From Kineosporia succinea (GTDB lineage Bacteria > Actinomycetota > Actinomycetes > Actinomycetales > Kineosporiaceae), in contig NZ_JAUSQZ010000001.1 of the NCBI RefSeq assembly GCF_030811555.1, forward strand, positions 868,001-932,000: 64,000 bases of DNA, given 5' to 3'. The translations under genes were made by a program, and so were the position numbers. How positions within the stretch are numbered: position 1 is the stretch's first letter; each line of letters begins with the position of its first letter. The notes under the pieces were generated by a model. The model was not told the origin of the DNA. It saw only the letters and a program-made list of their open reading frames with translations, and did not search any database. Below are positions 9,688 through 18,687 of the stretch, in pieces.

Positions 9688-10060
9688 ATTGACTACGACT
9701 TCCCGAAACGATGAGCCGACGACCCCTGTTTCAATAACTCTCCGCCCACATTCCATGTGAGGCTGGCAGACCGAAAGAGGCACCAGATTTGTTACCACCT
9801 CTCCACTGCAATCGGTGAGCGATTCGAGACACCACGTCAGATCCGAAACTTCAATCAAGCTTCCTCCATTGCGTCCTTGCATTTCACAACCACAATCGTC
9901 CAGAACATGCGTTGTCACCCTCGACCACAGCTCTGGCATGCCTACTAGCAAGTCAAGTGGCCATGCGCCGTCAATATGGACAGAACCTGCCTGCAGGACG
10001 TACTTCCCCCATCGGCCGATCACCCGATTCTTCACGACGCACGAACGGCGGAGGCTGAAC
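9688..10060 (+). promoter_or_regulatory. Intergenic region upstream of the third polymerase-like gene
   Basis: 373 bp. Frames read through it on both strands (a 121-residue minus-strand frame, and an N-terminal extension of the next gene), but neither has a ribosome site or recognisable protein content. Probably leader and promoter. I see no clear hairpin terminator. Confidence 0.3.
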
Positions 10061-11554
10061 GTGCAGCATCATCTGTTGGTGTCTACACGATCAACCGTCC
10101 TGTACTTGGCAACGGCAAGCGCAGTCTGCTGCGTGACGGTTGCGGCAGTTGCGCAATACCCCCCGGCGGTGGTCGCCGTGGTTATTGGCTTAGTGCTCTG
10201 GTTCGTGGCCATTAAGCGGACCGAGCCACTTTCGGTGATCTTGCTCGTAGCGTCGCTGATGCTCATGCGCCCCACGTGGTACGGCAACGGAGCTACTCCG
10301 TTGGGCGTTCCCCTAGCCGTAGCCGCAGCCTTCTTTGCAGCGTCGGCTGACCATCGCGAAGGCCGCTTAGTTCCAAGTTGGCGCGACCGGCCGCGCCCCG
10401 TACTTGCTGCCCTGTGCTGCCTCGCCGCCTTTCAAGGCTGGTACCTAGTGCTCCCCATTCTGCATGGAACGTACCCTGCCGATTTCGTTCTTCGATCCGT
10501 AACCTACGTACTGGTCTCTGTGACCGCCGCCGCTATCGTGTTGCGTGAACCGCTTCGAGCACGCTTCATCGCCCGAGCCGTTGTCTGGATCTGCGGGGCA
10601 ATCGCTGCCAGCTTCGGAGCGACTCTGCTGCTCTGGGCCGTCAGCGGTCCGGAGAGCCACGAGATATTGAGAATGCAATTGCCCGGAGGAATTAGCGGCG
10701 CAAACGGTTACGCTGAGGGCAACGACGGACAGCCGCTCTATCTGCCTTGGACCCTAACGAACGGCGCCACCAGCGCCTTCGGCGGAATCACCATGCCGCG
10801 TCTAGTCGGCTTCATGCGCGAGCCGGGACTCATGGCTCCGATGTTCATCTGGGCAATCTACGTCGCCGGACGCTTGAAAATGCGCAACACGCGCTTGCTA
10901 CAACTATTGCTGTTCTTGGGGCTGCTGGGCTGCCAATCGACCGCCGGGTTCGCCATCTGGGTGGTGCTGGCCGTATGTACGTCCGTCATTGGAGATGCCC
11001 CGCAGAAGAAAAACTTTCGAGTCACGCGCCAGTTCCTGGGCATGGCCCTGCTTATTGGCGGGGTCTGGTTGGCAATCTTCGCACCCGTCTGGGGCTTGAA
11101 AGCAAAAGAAGAGATCAATCCCGGATCGATCTCAGATCGCACCACCACAGCCGTCACTGGTATCACACAGATAGATCAGCACTTCTGGGGTGCAGCTCCT
11201 CAAGGGCTAGAGAATGTAGGCATCAATCTGCTCAGCGAGACGCACCGAATCGGTGGTCCTGGTCTCCTCCTTGCTCTCGCCGCCTACTTCGTCCCCATAC
11301 TGGTGGCTCGCCGGAAGTCTGATGCAGCCAAGCTGATCGTCCCCCTGGCAGTCACTGCGCTGGTCGCACAACCAGTCTCGGGAGCACCCACCTGGTGGAT
11401 TCTCGTACTCGTGGCCGGAGCGCTCGATGACCGGGAACATGATCGAGTGCCGGATGAGACTTCGGCCGCCGAGGTTGATCACGCAGGCACAGCAGGTGTT
11501 GTGCGTCTGGAGCTGACTGATCCCGAACGATCCAGGGCTGGTCTCAATTTTTGA
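10061..11554 (+). CDS. O-antigen ligase/polymerase-like membrane protein
   Basis: 497 residues from GTG 10061, chosen because GGAGG lies 6 nt upstream; the frame is open back to 9815 but the extra 82 residues look non-coding. About eleven membrane segments, with a long outside loop (about 190-240) containing GNDGQPLYLPW and MREPGLMAP. A Gly-Cys-Gln-Ser-Thr-Ala-Gly segment stands where the family usually has SxSR. TTA codons occur at 10190 and 10367, and GC is reduced. The C-terminal tail is hydrophilic. It is the third polymerase/ligase-like gene of the locus, and it ends 11 bp inside the convergent acyltransferase gene. Confidence 0.72.
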   Translation: MQHHLLVSTRSTVLYLATASAVCCVTVAAVAQYPPAVVAVVIGLVLWFVAIKRTEPLSVILLVASLMLMRPTWYGNGATPLGVPLAVAAAFFAASADHREGRLVPSWRDRPRPVLAALCCLAAFQGWYLVLPILHGTYPADFVLRSVTYVLVSVTAAAIVLREPLRARFIARAVVWICGAIAASFGATLLLWAVSGPESHEILRMQLPGGISGANGYAEGNDGQPLYLPWTLTNGATSAFGGITMPRLVGFMREPGLMAPMFIWAIYVAGRLKMRNTRLLQLLLFLGLLGCQSTAGFAIWVVLAVCTSVIGDAPQKKNFRVTRQFLGMALLIGGVWLAIFAPVWGLKAKEEINPGSISDRTTTAVTGITQIDQHFWGAAPQGLENVGINLLSETHRIGGPGLLLALAAYFVPILVARRKSDAAKLIVPLAVTALVAQPVSGAPTWWILVLVAGALDDREHDRVPDETSAAEVDHAGTAGVVRLELTDPERSRAGLNF

Positions 11555-12722
11555 GCGCGACGGTCGACACTGCTTCGGTGCCCGTGTGTCCCAATCGGTA
11601 CAGAGCGGAACGTCTGGGCGTCCGACGGATCAGGCGCCGTCCCGGCTCCTCGACCAAGTGGTACAGCGCTATCGCGCCAACCACCGATAGACCGAGATAC
11701 GCGAAGAGGACAGCGATCCGGAGTGGTAGAGCAGCCGAGGTGAAGGTACCCCACGGCATTGCCTTGCCTACGATCATGAGCACGAGGAAATGCCACATGT
11801 AGAGACTGTAAGAAATACGGCCACCGTACTCCATCCACCGCAAGCTCAAAACCTTGGACACCAGGCCGCGCGCCTGAGCGCATCCGATCACGATCATGCA
11901 GACGAAAGGCAGACACGTGAAATCTGCCACGGGTTGTCCGGGTGTGAAAAGAATGACCGTACACAGGCCCAGGACTCCAGCAACGGCAAGGACGTCGCCG
12001 ACATAAGCCGGGCGGGTGAGGGAGCGCCTGTTTCCTTCGTGCCAAAAAGCCCACAAAAAGCAGCCCGCAGTGAATTCGCCTGCGATTCGCAGCATCGATA
12101 CCGTCAGCGACAGCCTGGTATATGTGCCGTCAAAGGTAACCGCCCATATTCCGAGCCACGTGACTGCGCACCCCAAGAGGACGCATGCAAGCATGCTCTT
12201 CAAGGACCTGATGCGCATCACCACCAACGCAAGCACAGGGAAAGCAAGGTAAGCGGCTGCTTCCGCACTGATGGACCAGGACGTACCGTTCCAAGACCCA
12301 ACTGCCGGAATGACCTGCAGCAGAATCAAGTTCATCACGAACGAGACAGGACTGTGGTCATCGGCCGAGTTCAGCTCTTGGCCTACCAAGCCGGCGCCGA
12401 TCACAAGCACCAGCGCAACGAACAGCGTGACTAAATGAACAGGGTAGAGCCGCGCGAACCTGGCCCGTAAGAAGACGCGGTAGGCCCCAAGATTGAAAAC
12501 CTCAAAACGCCGAGCATAGTTGTGACTGATAATGAAGCCCGACAGGACAAAGAAGAGCTCCACTCCTAGATATCCAGACTTGATCAAGTCTTGCCAGACC
12601 GAACCGGCCGCGGCCGGCAGAAGTGCGGCCGTCGGTTCGTAGAAGTGGTAAAGCAGCACCCAGATTGCAGCCACTATCCGGAGGCCGGTCAGCGGACGGA
12701 TTGCTGGCACAGACGTCGACAT
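11544..12722 (-). CDS. Acyltransferase 3 family membrane protein
   Basis: 392 residues from ATG 12722, which has GAGGGG 5 nt upstream; the frame is open to 12857 but lacks another ribosome site. About ten membrane segments. Family marks are RPLTGLRIVAAIWVLLYHF near the N-terminus (catalytic His in the first helix), the GYLGVELFFVLSGFI motif, and the RFARLYP motif. Acyltransferase-3 proteins (OafA/ExoZ-like) transfer acetyl or other acyl groups to extracytoplasmic sugars. Here it likely decorates the glycan made by this locus. Convergent with the polymerase-like gene. Confidence 0.88.
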   Translation of the reverse strand: MSTSVPAIRPLTGLRIVAAIWVLLYHFYEPTAALLPAAAGSVWQDLIKSGYLGVELFFVLSGFIISHNYARRFEVFNLGAYRVFLRARFARLYPVHLVTLFVALVLVIGAGLVGQELNSADDHSPVSFVMNLILLQVIPAVGSWNGTSWSISAEAAAYLAFPVLALVVMRIRSLKSMLACVLLGCAVTWLGIWAVTFDGTYTRLSLTVSMLRIAGEFTAGCFLWAFWHEGNRRSLTRPAYVGDVLAVAGVLGLCTVILFTPGQPVADFTCLPFVCMIVIGCAQARGLVSKVLSLRWMEYGGRISYSLYMWHFLVLMIVGKAMPWGTFTSAALPLRIAVLFAYLGLSVVGAIALYHLVEEPGRRLIRRTPRRSALYRLGHTGTEAVSTVALKN

Positions 12723-13083
12723 GCGTTCCCCTCGTGAGCGGCGGGCACCTGTGCGTGCCTCGCGCATTCGCTCAGAGTGGACGCTTCGCCCGAGCTGGGG
12801 CAGGTTACGCGCCGCTTCTAGAGTGTTTGGCTGATGTGCCTGTCGCCCACACGCCACAGCCTGCGCCGGAGCATGTGAGTCACCGATACTGACGACTGCC
12901 CCAGGCGAGATCGTCAGCTCCCCGCCATCCCGCCTTCAAGAACCAGGCAGGAAAGGACGCTGAACTACGCCCTCGAGCCAGGGTGGATGCCGATTCAGCG
13001 CCTACAAGTTGACCCGATAGTAGGACTTGATGTTGCGAAAGAGAGCAGTTGAGCCGGAACTTTACTGCTGCGAGACTCATTTC
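12723..13083. promoter_or_regulatory. Divergent intergenic region
   Basis: 361 bp between the divergent acyltransferase and Scr1-type regulator genes. It contains a TTGACC hexamer at 13009 upstream of the regulator, but no matching -10 box that I would defend. No gene seen. Confidence 0.35.
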
Positions 13084-13923
13084 ATGAGCGAAATGCTGAA
13101 GCGCACTCTTGGGCGAGCACTGGCATCTGCGCGCACCTCGGCGAGGATGACGATGACCGACGTAGTGAATACCAGGATATTTGGCAGCCGACAGAAGCTT
13201 TGGCGGCTGGAAACGGGCCAGGGCCCATACAAGTGGTCGGAGGTGCAGGCTCTCGCCGACATCTATCGTGTCGACCTAGAGACTCGCTCTCAGTGGGTCG
13301 ACTGGGCCATGAGAGCTGGCGAATCCGGCTGGTGGGAGAACTACAGCACCGCTGTTAACAACTTTCGTTTCGGACTGTACATCGAGTTGGAGCAGGCCGC
13401 TTCAGCCATCACCGTTTGCAGTGGTGACGTGATTCACGGCCTTGCTCAGACCGAGCGATACCACCGAGCAGTCGTACAGCTCGATCCCACCAAGGAAGAC
13501 GCCGACACCACCGAGCAGTTTGTCTCCCTTCGAGCCGAGCGCGAAGCCGTCACCCTCCACAGAGCAACCCCGGTCCGACTCAATCTTGTTCTGAGCGAGT
13601 CCGCCCTCTGCTTCAACATCGGAGGTGAGGCGGTCATGCGTGAGCAGTTAGCCCACTTACGTGAACTGGATGGCCGTGCACATGTTGAGGTCTCGGTCCT
13701 GCTGTTCAGCGCGGGCGGCCACGCTGCTATGCGTGGCCCATACACGCTTCTGCAGTTCGACGATCCTGACGTCCCGGACGTCGTCTACATCGAGTCCCTG
13801 GACGGGGGCCGGTTCATCGAAGACGCGAAGGTGGTCCAGCGCTTCATCGCGAACGCTACGCTGCTGAGTGCCAGCGCCGTTCCGATCGAGGAGTGGATCA
13901 ATGAGCAACACCGAGTGGCATAA
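13084..13923 (+). CDS. Scr1-type helix-turn-helix regulator with DUF5753 domain
   Basis: 279 residues from ATG 13084 (MSEMLKRTLG); the frame is open from 13027. The N-terminal ~65 residues form an XRE-like helix-turn-helix (LGRALASARTSARMT, then KLWRLETGQ). The rest is the DUF5753 ligand/partner domain, ending in the typical segment FIEDAKVVQRF and L-A-x-P-I-E-E-W. Scr1/WhiJ-type regulators are abundant in Streptomyces and relatives, where they pair with DUF397 proteins in a toxin-antitoxin-like manner and influence development and secondary metabolism. The next gene is such a partner and overlaps its end by 23 bp. Confidence 0.88.
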   Translation: MSEMLKRTLGRALASARTSARMTMTDVVNTRIFGSRQKLWRLETGQGPYKWSEVQALADIYRVDLETRSQWVDWAMRAGESGWWENYSTAVNNFRFGLYIELEQAASAITVCSGDVIHGLAQTERYHRAVVQLDPTKEDADTTEQFVSLRAEREAVTLHRATPVRLNLVLSESALCFNIGGEAVMREQLAHLRELDGRAHVEVSVLLFSAGGHAAMRGPYTLLQFDDPDVPDVVYIESLDGGRFIEDAKVVQRFIANATLLSASAVPIEEWINEQHRVA

Positions 13924-14101
13924 GGCCTCCGCATCGGACGACACCGGTCAGTGTGTCGAGGTTCGCCGCCTGGGTAATACCGTGCTCTTACGCGACACCA
14001 AAGATCGCTCGGGTGCTGTTCTTTCATTCTCCCCTGCGGAATGGCAGGCATTCATTACCGGCGTCAAGGCGGCGGAGTTTGACACGGAAGCCATGCAGTA
14101 G
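13901..14101 (+). CDS. DUF397 domain protein
   Basis: 66 residues from ATG 13901 (MSNTEWHKAS), overlapping the end of the Scr1-type regulator by 23 bp in another frame. The DUF397 pattern is complete: W-x-K-A-S, then CVEVRR, VLLRDTKD, and the F-S-P-A-E-W-Q-A-F end. DUF397 proteins are small partners of XRE/DUF5753 regulators and modulate their activity. Overlap implies coupled translation and a fixed stoichiometry. Confidence 0.88.
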   Translation: MSNTEWHKASASDDTGQCVEVRRLGNTVLLRDTKDRSGAVLSFSPAEWQAFITGVKAAEFDTEAMQ

Positions 14102-14717
14102 CCGCTCACAGAAGCACGGTTCGGAGTTTCATGCACGGGCACGCTGACCTCATCCCTCGCTCGGTTTCAGCCCAGGGACGATCGACGGAGTCTTCGGCAC
14201 CAAGTCGCAGGCCGCGGCGGCCCCAAGACGTGGCCCTACCTTCGCAATCAGAGCTTCTCCACGGGGGGGGGCTGACAACAGCTTTCGCCACCCCCACAGA
14301 GCGAGATCACGAATGCCCAGGTCGGTCGACCTGGGCATTCGTCGTCCTGCACAGACGCGCGAGGGAAAGTCCAGGACCCCGCCGACCGCCTGAAGGCAAG
14401 ACAACCCGTGACCGGTGCAGACGCGTCCACCATCACGATGCGCTTCCCGAAGGCGCAGCCGAGAAGATGGCGAATCCGGGCGAACCACGACCGCTCCTCG
14501 TTCCCGTAGAGGCGGTTTCGCCGATTCACATGAGCTGATACGAAGCAGAAATCAGCTGGTCGGCATGTATCTCCGTTGCCTCATAACAACTTACAGCTTG
14601 ATCTTTGGTACTGGACCCCTCAGGAGCGGCATCCTTGTCCGCCTCCGACGTTGATCACTAAGCTCCGGCGACAGCAGCTCGAACGCTGCAGATGGTTCAA
14701 ACATCAACGGGGGAAAC
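14102..14717. other. Gene-free region with one strong hairpin
   Basis: 616 bp. Several 60-135 residue ORFs on both strands overlap each other, have no ribosome sites and no recognisable proteins, so I call no gene. A G-run of nine lies near 14262-14270. The only structured element is the hairpin at 14309-14342. Confidence 0.4.
14309..14342 (+). terminator. Perfect 15-bp hairpin, probable terminator without U-tract
   Basis: Inverted repeat 14309-14323 with 14328-14342 (ACGAATGCCCAGGTC), loop GGTC. No T-run follows on either strand. It could be an actinobacterial hairpin terminator for the DUF397 operon or a protein-binding site; it lies 200 bp past the stop. Confidence 0.45.
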
Positions 14718-15224
14718 ATGTCTGAGAACATCGAGTCGGGGTCGACTCCCAGTCGCCGTTCCGCTCTCCGCCTCGGAGCGGCCACCGCCGCCACCGCCGC
14801 GGCAGCGGTGGGCCTGAGCGCTCTCGGCACGCCCAGCGCTCTGGCCGCCGCCAGCAGCGGCCCGCAGCCCGGCCTGAACGGCCAGCGGGTGAAGGTGCCC
14901 GGCAACGGCGCCGTCTTCCTGATCATGGACGGATACCGTCGCTGGATCCCGAACCCGGCCACCTACGACAGCCTGTTCCGCAACTGGAGCGGCATCGTCT
15001 CCGACACCGGCGTCATCAACATCCCGGAGGGCACTGCCCTGACGAGCGGCGCCACGCTGGGCCGGGCGCAGGGCGGCACCGCCGTCTACCTGTTCTCCAA
15101 CGGCACGAAGCGCTGGGTCACCAGCCCCGCCGCGATGGACAAGTACTACTTCAACTGGAACCGGGTCGTGACCCTCCCGGCAGTCACCGTCGACAGCGTC
15201 CCCACCGGGGCCAGCCTGTCCTGA
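14718..15224 (+). CDS. Tat-exported protein with two repeats of unknown function
   Basis: 168 residues with GGGGGAAAC just before the ATG. A twin-arginine signal (SRRSALRLGAA, residues about 13-45, cleavage near ALAA) sends it through Tat. The mature part has two repeats of about 50 residues: GNGAVFLIMDGYRRWIPNP / LFRNWSGI and GGTAVYLFSNGTKRWVTSP / YYFNWNRV. The aromatic-rich pattern with K/R-R-W is seen in extracellular cell-wall or glycan-associated proteins, but I cannot name a family. A strong hairpin follows. It is convergent with the caspase-kinase gene, so not clearly linked to it. Confidence 0.72.
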   Translation: MSENIESGSTPSRRSALRLGAATAATAAAAVGLSALGTPSALAAASSGPQPGLNGQRVKVPGNGAVFLIMDGYRRWIPNPATYDSLFRNWSGIVSDTGVINIPEGTALTSGATLGRAQGGTAVYLFSNGTKRWVTSPAAMDKYYFNWNRVVTLPAVTVDSVPTGASLS

Positions 15225-15240
15225 GCATCCTCGTCAGGCA

Positions 15241-15276
15241 CATCGTGGCGGTCACCGGTCGGTGACCGCCACGATG
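15241..15276 (+). terminator. Perfect 16-bp hairpin, probable terminator
   Basis: Inverted repeat 15241-15256 with 15261-15276 (CATCGTGGCGGTCACC), loop GGTC, 17 bp after the stop of the Tat-exported gene. No U-tract. The loop sequence matches that of the hairpin at 14309-14342. Confidence 0.65.
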
Positions 15277-15500
15277 GCTTGACGGATCTCAGAACCGCCC
15301 CGGATGCAATGGAAGCGCGAAGCGCATTCCGCCCAGGTCGGCATCCCTGATCCCGGGTCTCTTCCGGCCGTCATCAGGGTGCTTTCCGCGCTCGGCAGGG
15401 TGCGCCACGTCTGGCAGGAACTGCGGCGAAACAACGCACCATTGACGTCACGGAGCCTGCGAGCAACAAGCGGCGTAGACGTGAGGCAACCAAAAGGTAG

Positions 15501-17747
15501 TCACCAGTTCTCGATCGCCGACAAGCAGGTCACCAGCACCTCATGCACGTCTGCGGCACCGACGTTCGAGAAGGGCACGCTCTTGATCTCGAAGAAGACC
15601 TGGTACTGGCCTTTCGATCCCGGGTGGCGCGTGACACGGTTGCCGTAGCGCTGTCGGATGATCTTGTCTGTGCGGTTGTTGAGCGTGCCCCGGGCCGAGG
15701 ACCCTGACTTAAGATGAGGAAGCGTGATCTTCTCGGTCACGGAAAGCTCCAGTTCCATGACCGCGACCTCCTTCTTGTTCTGGCGCTCCGTGTGCACCGC
15801 CTTGAGACGCACCACGACGGCGATCTGCCCGGATCGGCTGGTGAAGCTGGCTGATCGCTCTCCGGCCTGGAAATTGCCCAGCCCCGAGTAGATGTAGGCG
15901 ATGCGCCGGCACAGGTCTTCCTCGGCAAGGGCATCCGTGCCCGATGCCGCCAGAATGAAGGCTTCGGCCCGCCCGAGGGTGGCGACCATCTCGGCCACCT
16001 TCTGCGGCCGCAGCTTCGGGTCACGGTGCGTCGACGCGACGTAGAGGTCAACGATCTCGGTGGCCGCCCGGTCGTCGATCTGTTCCCCCAGCTCCTGGAT
16101 CAGCTGTTGTCTGTTTTTCTCGAAGTCGTCACTGTTCGGGTTTCGCCCCGTCAGGATGTAGAAGAAGAGCTGCCCCAGGGAGAAGACGTCGACGGTGGCC
16201 TCGCGCGCCGCTGCGGTGTTGGGCTCATGCAGCTGCTCGGGCGCGGCGTAGAAGATGACACCGCCGACGGCGCCACCGGATGTCGTGATGGTGCGGTTGG
16301 TCTCGTGGTACGAGAGATCGAAGTCGGTCAGGTAGGGCTCAGGGTTTCCTTCTTCGTTCTGCACGACAATGATGTTTTCGGGCTTGATGTCACGATGCCG
16401 CACGTCGCGCGAATGCGCGTGCTCCACGGTGTGGGCGATGTCGAGCATCAGGCGCACGACCGCTTCGGAATCGCTGCGATCGAGGTAGTAGTTGCGCAGG
16501 TTCTCCCCCGGCACGAAGTCCATGACGAAACCCAGGGGAACGTCGGAGAACTCACGCACCGCCACCACGTGGGCGTCGTCCAGGCCCTTCATGGTCTGAT
16601 ACCCGTTACGGAACCTCTGGACCTTGACGTCGTCGTCCAGCTCGTTGCCGTGAAAAACCTTGTAGGCGACCATCTCGCCGCTCTCCGTCTCGACTTCCCA
16701 GACATGGCCGTATCCGCCGTGGCCGATGAGACGAGAGACCCTGCCGAAGGCCATCTCCTGCCCCAGGGATATTTCAGCGAGCGAGCGACGATGATCCAGG
16801 AGCCGAACGTGCAGATCCTTCCAGTTCGGGTTCCGCCGGATGTCCGGCAGATCCTTCTGCGTCTCCTCGAACCAGCGCAGGGTCTGCTCAAGGCGCTGAG
16901 CGCACCGCTTGGCCCCGCCGGCGACCCGGCGCCGGTGATCTGACAGCTCTTCCCGATGAAGCGCATACTGCTCGTCAACCAGGGTGTGCGCTTTCGCGAG
17001 ATTCTTGGAGAGCTCGGCCTTCTCGAGCGGGCGGCCGATGCGAGGCTCGAAGCCACGCCCCAACGCCACGGTGCCGGCCACATCGCCCTTGAGCACCGGC
17101 GTCTGCAACTCGCCAGGCACCACGCGAGCCGCATACTCGTGCAGCGACAGCAGGGTCACCTGGCCGTAGTGATCCACGGCATCGCTGAGCATCCCGTCGA
17201 TCAGCGCGGAGGTGTATACCCCGTGCGACGAGTCCAGAAGTTCCTTAGCGGTCTCTTCCGGACGGCACGCAGCCAGGATGCAGCGACTTTCGTTGACGGT
17301 GGCGACTTCTCGGTCGACATCCTCCACACGCAGCGGCCTGCTGTTGGTCCACGTGTGACTGGACCCGGCGTGACAGCAGTCGAGGATGGCCACGACATGG
17401 CTGTAGTGCTGACTGGCCGATTCCATCAACTGCGCCAGCTGCGCCAGCGATATGCCGGGATCGTAGTTCTGGGCATCGTGGGTGACCAGGTGCCCGGCGC
17501 TCCCCAGGACCTCACCGTGGCCGGCGAAGTAGAAGAGCAGCATCTCCCGGTCTTCCCGCCCGTACGCCAGTTCGGAGAGCGCCTCAAGAATTCCCTGGCG
17601 GGAGGCTTGTGAATTCAGCAGCACCTTGCAGTTGAAGTCGTACTGTTCCAACGTGAGACACGCTGCCATCTCGCGAGCGTCCCGGACGCACGCGTGCAGT
17701 GGGGCGTCCGGATAGGTGTCAATACCGACGACCACGGCGTCACGCAT
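15501..17747 (-). CDS. Caspase-like (C14) protease fused to Ser/Thr protein kinase
   Basis: 748 residues. Residues 1-230 form a caspase-like peptidase with both catalytic residues visible: His77 in FYFAGHGE and Cys125 in ILDCCHAGSS. A charged helical linker spans about 240-330. A Hanks-type kinase covers about 335-600: IGHGGYGHVW loop (342-348), Lys363 in AYKVF, HRD at 451-453 with Lys455 and Asn458, DFD at 475-477 in place of DFG, and APE at 502-504. The C-terminal 140 residues are unassigned. No membrane segment is seen, so it is cytoplasmic. It is divergent from the Nudix operon. Likely a phosphorylation-gated suicide or regulatory protease, by inference from domains. Confidence 0.9.
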   Translation of the reverse strand: MRDAVVVGIDTYPDAPLHACVRDAREMAACLTLEQYDFNCKVLLNSQASRQGILEALSELAYGREDREMLLFYFAGHGEVLGSAGHLVTHDAQNYDPGISLAQLAQLMESASQHYSHVVAILDCCHAGSSHTWTNSRPLRVEDVDREVATVNESRCILAACRPEETAKELLDSSHGVYTSALIDGMLSDAVDHYGQVTLLSLHEYAARVVPGELQTPVLKGDVAGTVALGRGFEPRIGRPLEKAELSKNLAKAHTLVDEQYALHREELSDHRRRVAGGAKRCAQRLEQTLRWFEETQKDLPDIRRNPNWKDLHVRLLDHRRSLAEISLGQEMAFGRVSRLIGHGGYGHVWEVETESGEMVAYKVFHGNELDDDVKVQRFRNGYQTMKGLDDAHVVAVREFSDVPLGFVMDFVPGENLRNYYLDRSDSEAVVRLMLDIAHTVEHAHSRDVRHRDIKPENIIVVQNEEGNPEPYLTDFDLSYHETNRTITTSGGAVGGVIFYAAPEQLHEPNTAAAREATVDVFSLGQLFFYILTGRNPNSDDFEKNRQQLIQELGEQIDDRAATEIVDLYVASTHRDPKLRPQKVAEMVATLGRAEAFILAASGTDALAEEDLCRRIAYIYSGLGNFQAGERSASFTSRSGQIAVVVRLKAVHTERQNKKEVAVMELELSVTEKITLPHLKSGSSARGTLNNRTDKIIRQRYGNRVTRHPGSKGQYQVFFEIKSVPFSNVGAADVHEVLVTCLSAIENW

Positions 17748-18096
17748 CGTTCACGACCCTTCTCAACCGCTGGGAGTCCCTACCCCGCCTGCCGAAATGT
17801 CAGATTACGGCGTTCTCTCCGTTCGCACGTGCCCCTTTGTTCACCTCTTGACGCAATCTCGGAGACTCCTGCCGGTTCAGGGCCACGACTGCGCTCACGT
17901 ACGAGACCGCGATGGCCAAGCCGCTGCCGCGCTGGGCCTGTGACCGGCACCCCACGGGTGGCCGCCACGACGCCTGTCCGCGCCGGAATCAGATTCACCG
18001 CATTCCGGTCACATCGGCGGCCTCGTTCTCTGGTCTTTCCGGCCCACACCCGAAAAACTGGCGGTAACCGGCCGAGCACCGCCAAGGAGTTTCTTC
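17748..18096. promoter_or_regulatory. Divergent region between caspase-kinase and Nudix genes
   Basis: 349 bp with no convincing gene. It must carry promoters for both the protease-kinase and the Nudix operon, so the two units could be co-regulated from here. AAGGAG at 18084-18089 is the ribosome site of the Nudix gene. Confidence 0.45.
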
Positions 18097-18687
18097 GTGG
18101 AGATCAAGACCCCGCACGGCGACGATGCATCCCAGCTGCCCACGATCGAGCAGGTGGCCCAGCACGAGGTCTACAAGAACCAGTACGTCACCGTGTACGA
18201 CGACGAGGTTCTGTTCGGCGGCGTCGTCCCCGGCCGCTACCTGCGCATTCTCGAGCGTGACAACAAGCCCGGCGCCGGCGTCCTGGCGCGCTGCGGCGAC
18301 CGCTACGCCCTGGTGCTCACCTACCGCTACCCCACGAGCGCCTACGAGTGGGGTATCCCCCGCGGCTTCGCCCACGGCGACGACCCGGCCGCCACCGCAC
18401 GTAATGAGCTCTCCGAGGAGATCGGCGGGCGACCCACGTCGCTCGTACCCCTCGGGCTGGTCAATCCGAACTCCGGCCTCCTCGCGGCGCAGGTGCACCT
18501 GTTCCTCGGCGAGTTCGACGCCGAGGTGGCCACGCCCGAGGACGAGCAGGAGATCCTCAAGGTGCGCTGGGTCTCCCTCGACGAGCTGCTGACCGCGGTG
18601 GCCGAGGGCGAGATCGACGACGCCTTCACCCTTTCCGCCATCGCCCTGGCCTCGGCCAAGGGTCTGCTCGATGCTCATCGCCGGTAG
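18097..18687 (+). CDS. Nudix hydrolase
   Basis: 196 residues from GTG 18097, 7 nt after AAGGAG. The Nudix box lies near residues 89-111: PRGFAHGDDPAATARNELSEEIGG. It keeps the REUxEExG core glutamates (ELSEEIG), though the first Glu is Asp and the usual Arg is Asn. The GRYLRI strand and RYPTSAYEWGIPRG lead resemble the ADP-ribose pyrophosphatase branch. Nudix enzymes hydrolyse nucleoside diphosphates linked to another group, for example ADP-ribose. The next gene overlaps its end by 17 bp. Next to caspase and CHAT genes it could process a nucleotide signal or NAD-derived metabolite, but this is inference. Confidence 0.85.
   Translation: MEIKTPHGDDASQLPTIEQVAQHEVYKNQYVTVYDDEVLFGGVVPGRYLRILERDNKPGAGVLARCGDRYALVLTYRYPTSAYEWGIPRGFAHGDDPAATARNELSEEIGGRPTSLVPLGLVNPNSGLLAAQVHLFLGEFDAEVATPEDEQEILKVRWVSLDELLTAVAEGEIDDAFTLSAIALASAKGLLDAHRR

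Noticed and set aside
9670-10035. 121-residue minus-strand frame between the polymerase-like genes
   Set aside because: No ribosome site and unusual composition; treated as intergenic but not fully excluded as a decayed gene.
14131-14538. 135-residue plus-strand frame after the DUF397 gene
   Set aside because: No ribosome site, overlaps other frames equally open, and contains a perfect 15-bp hairpin that does not fit a coding sequence.
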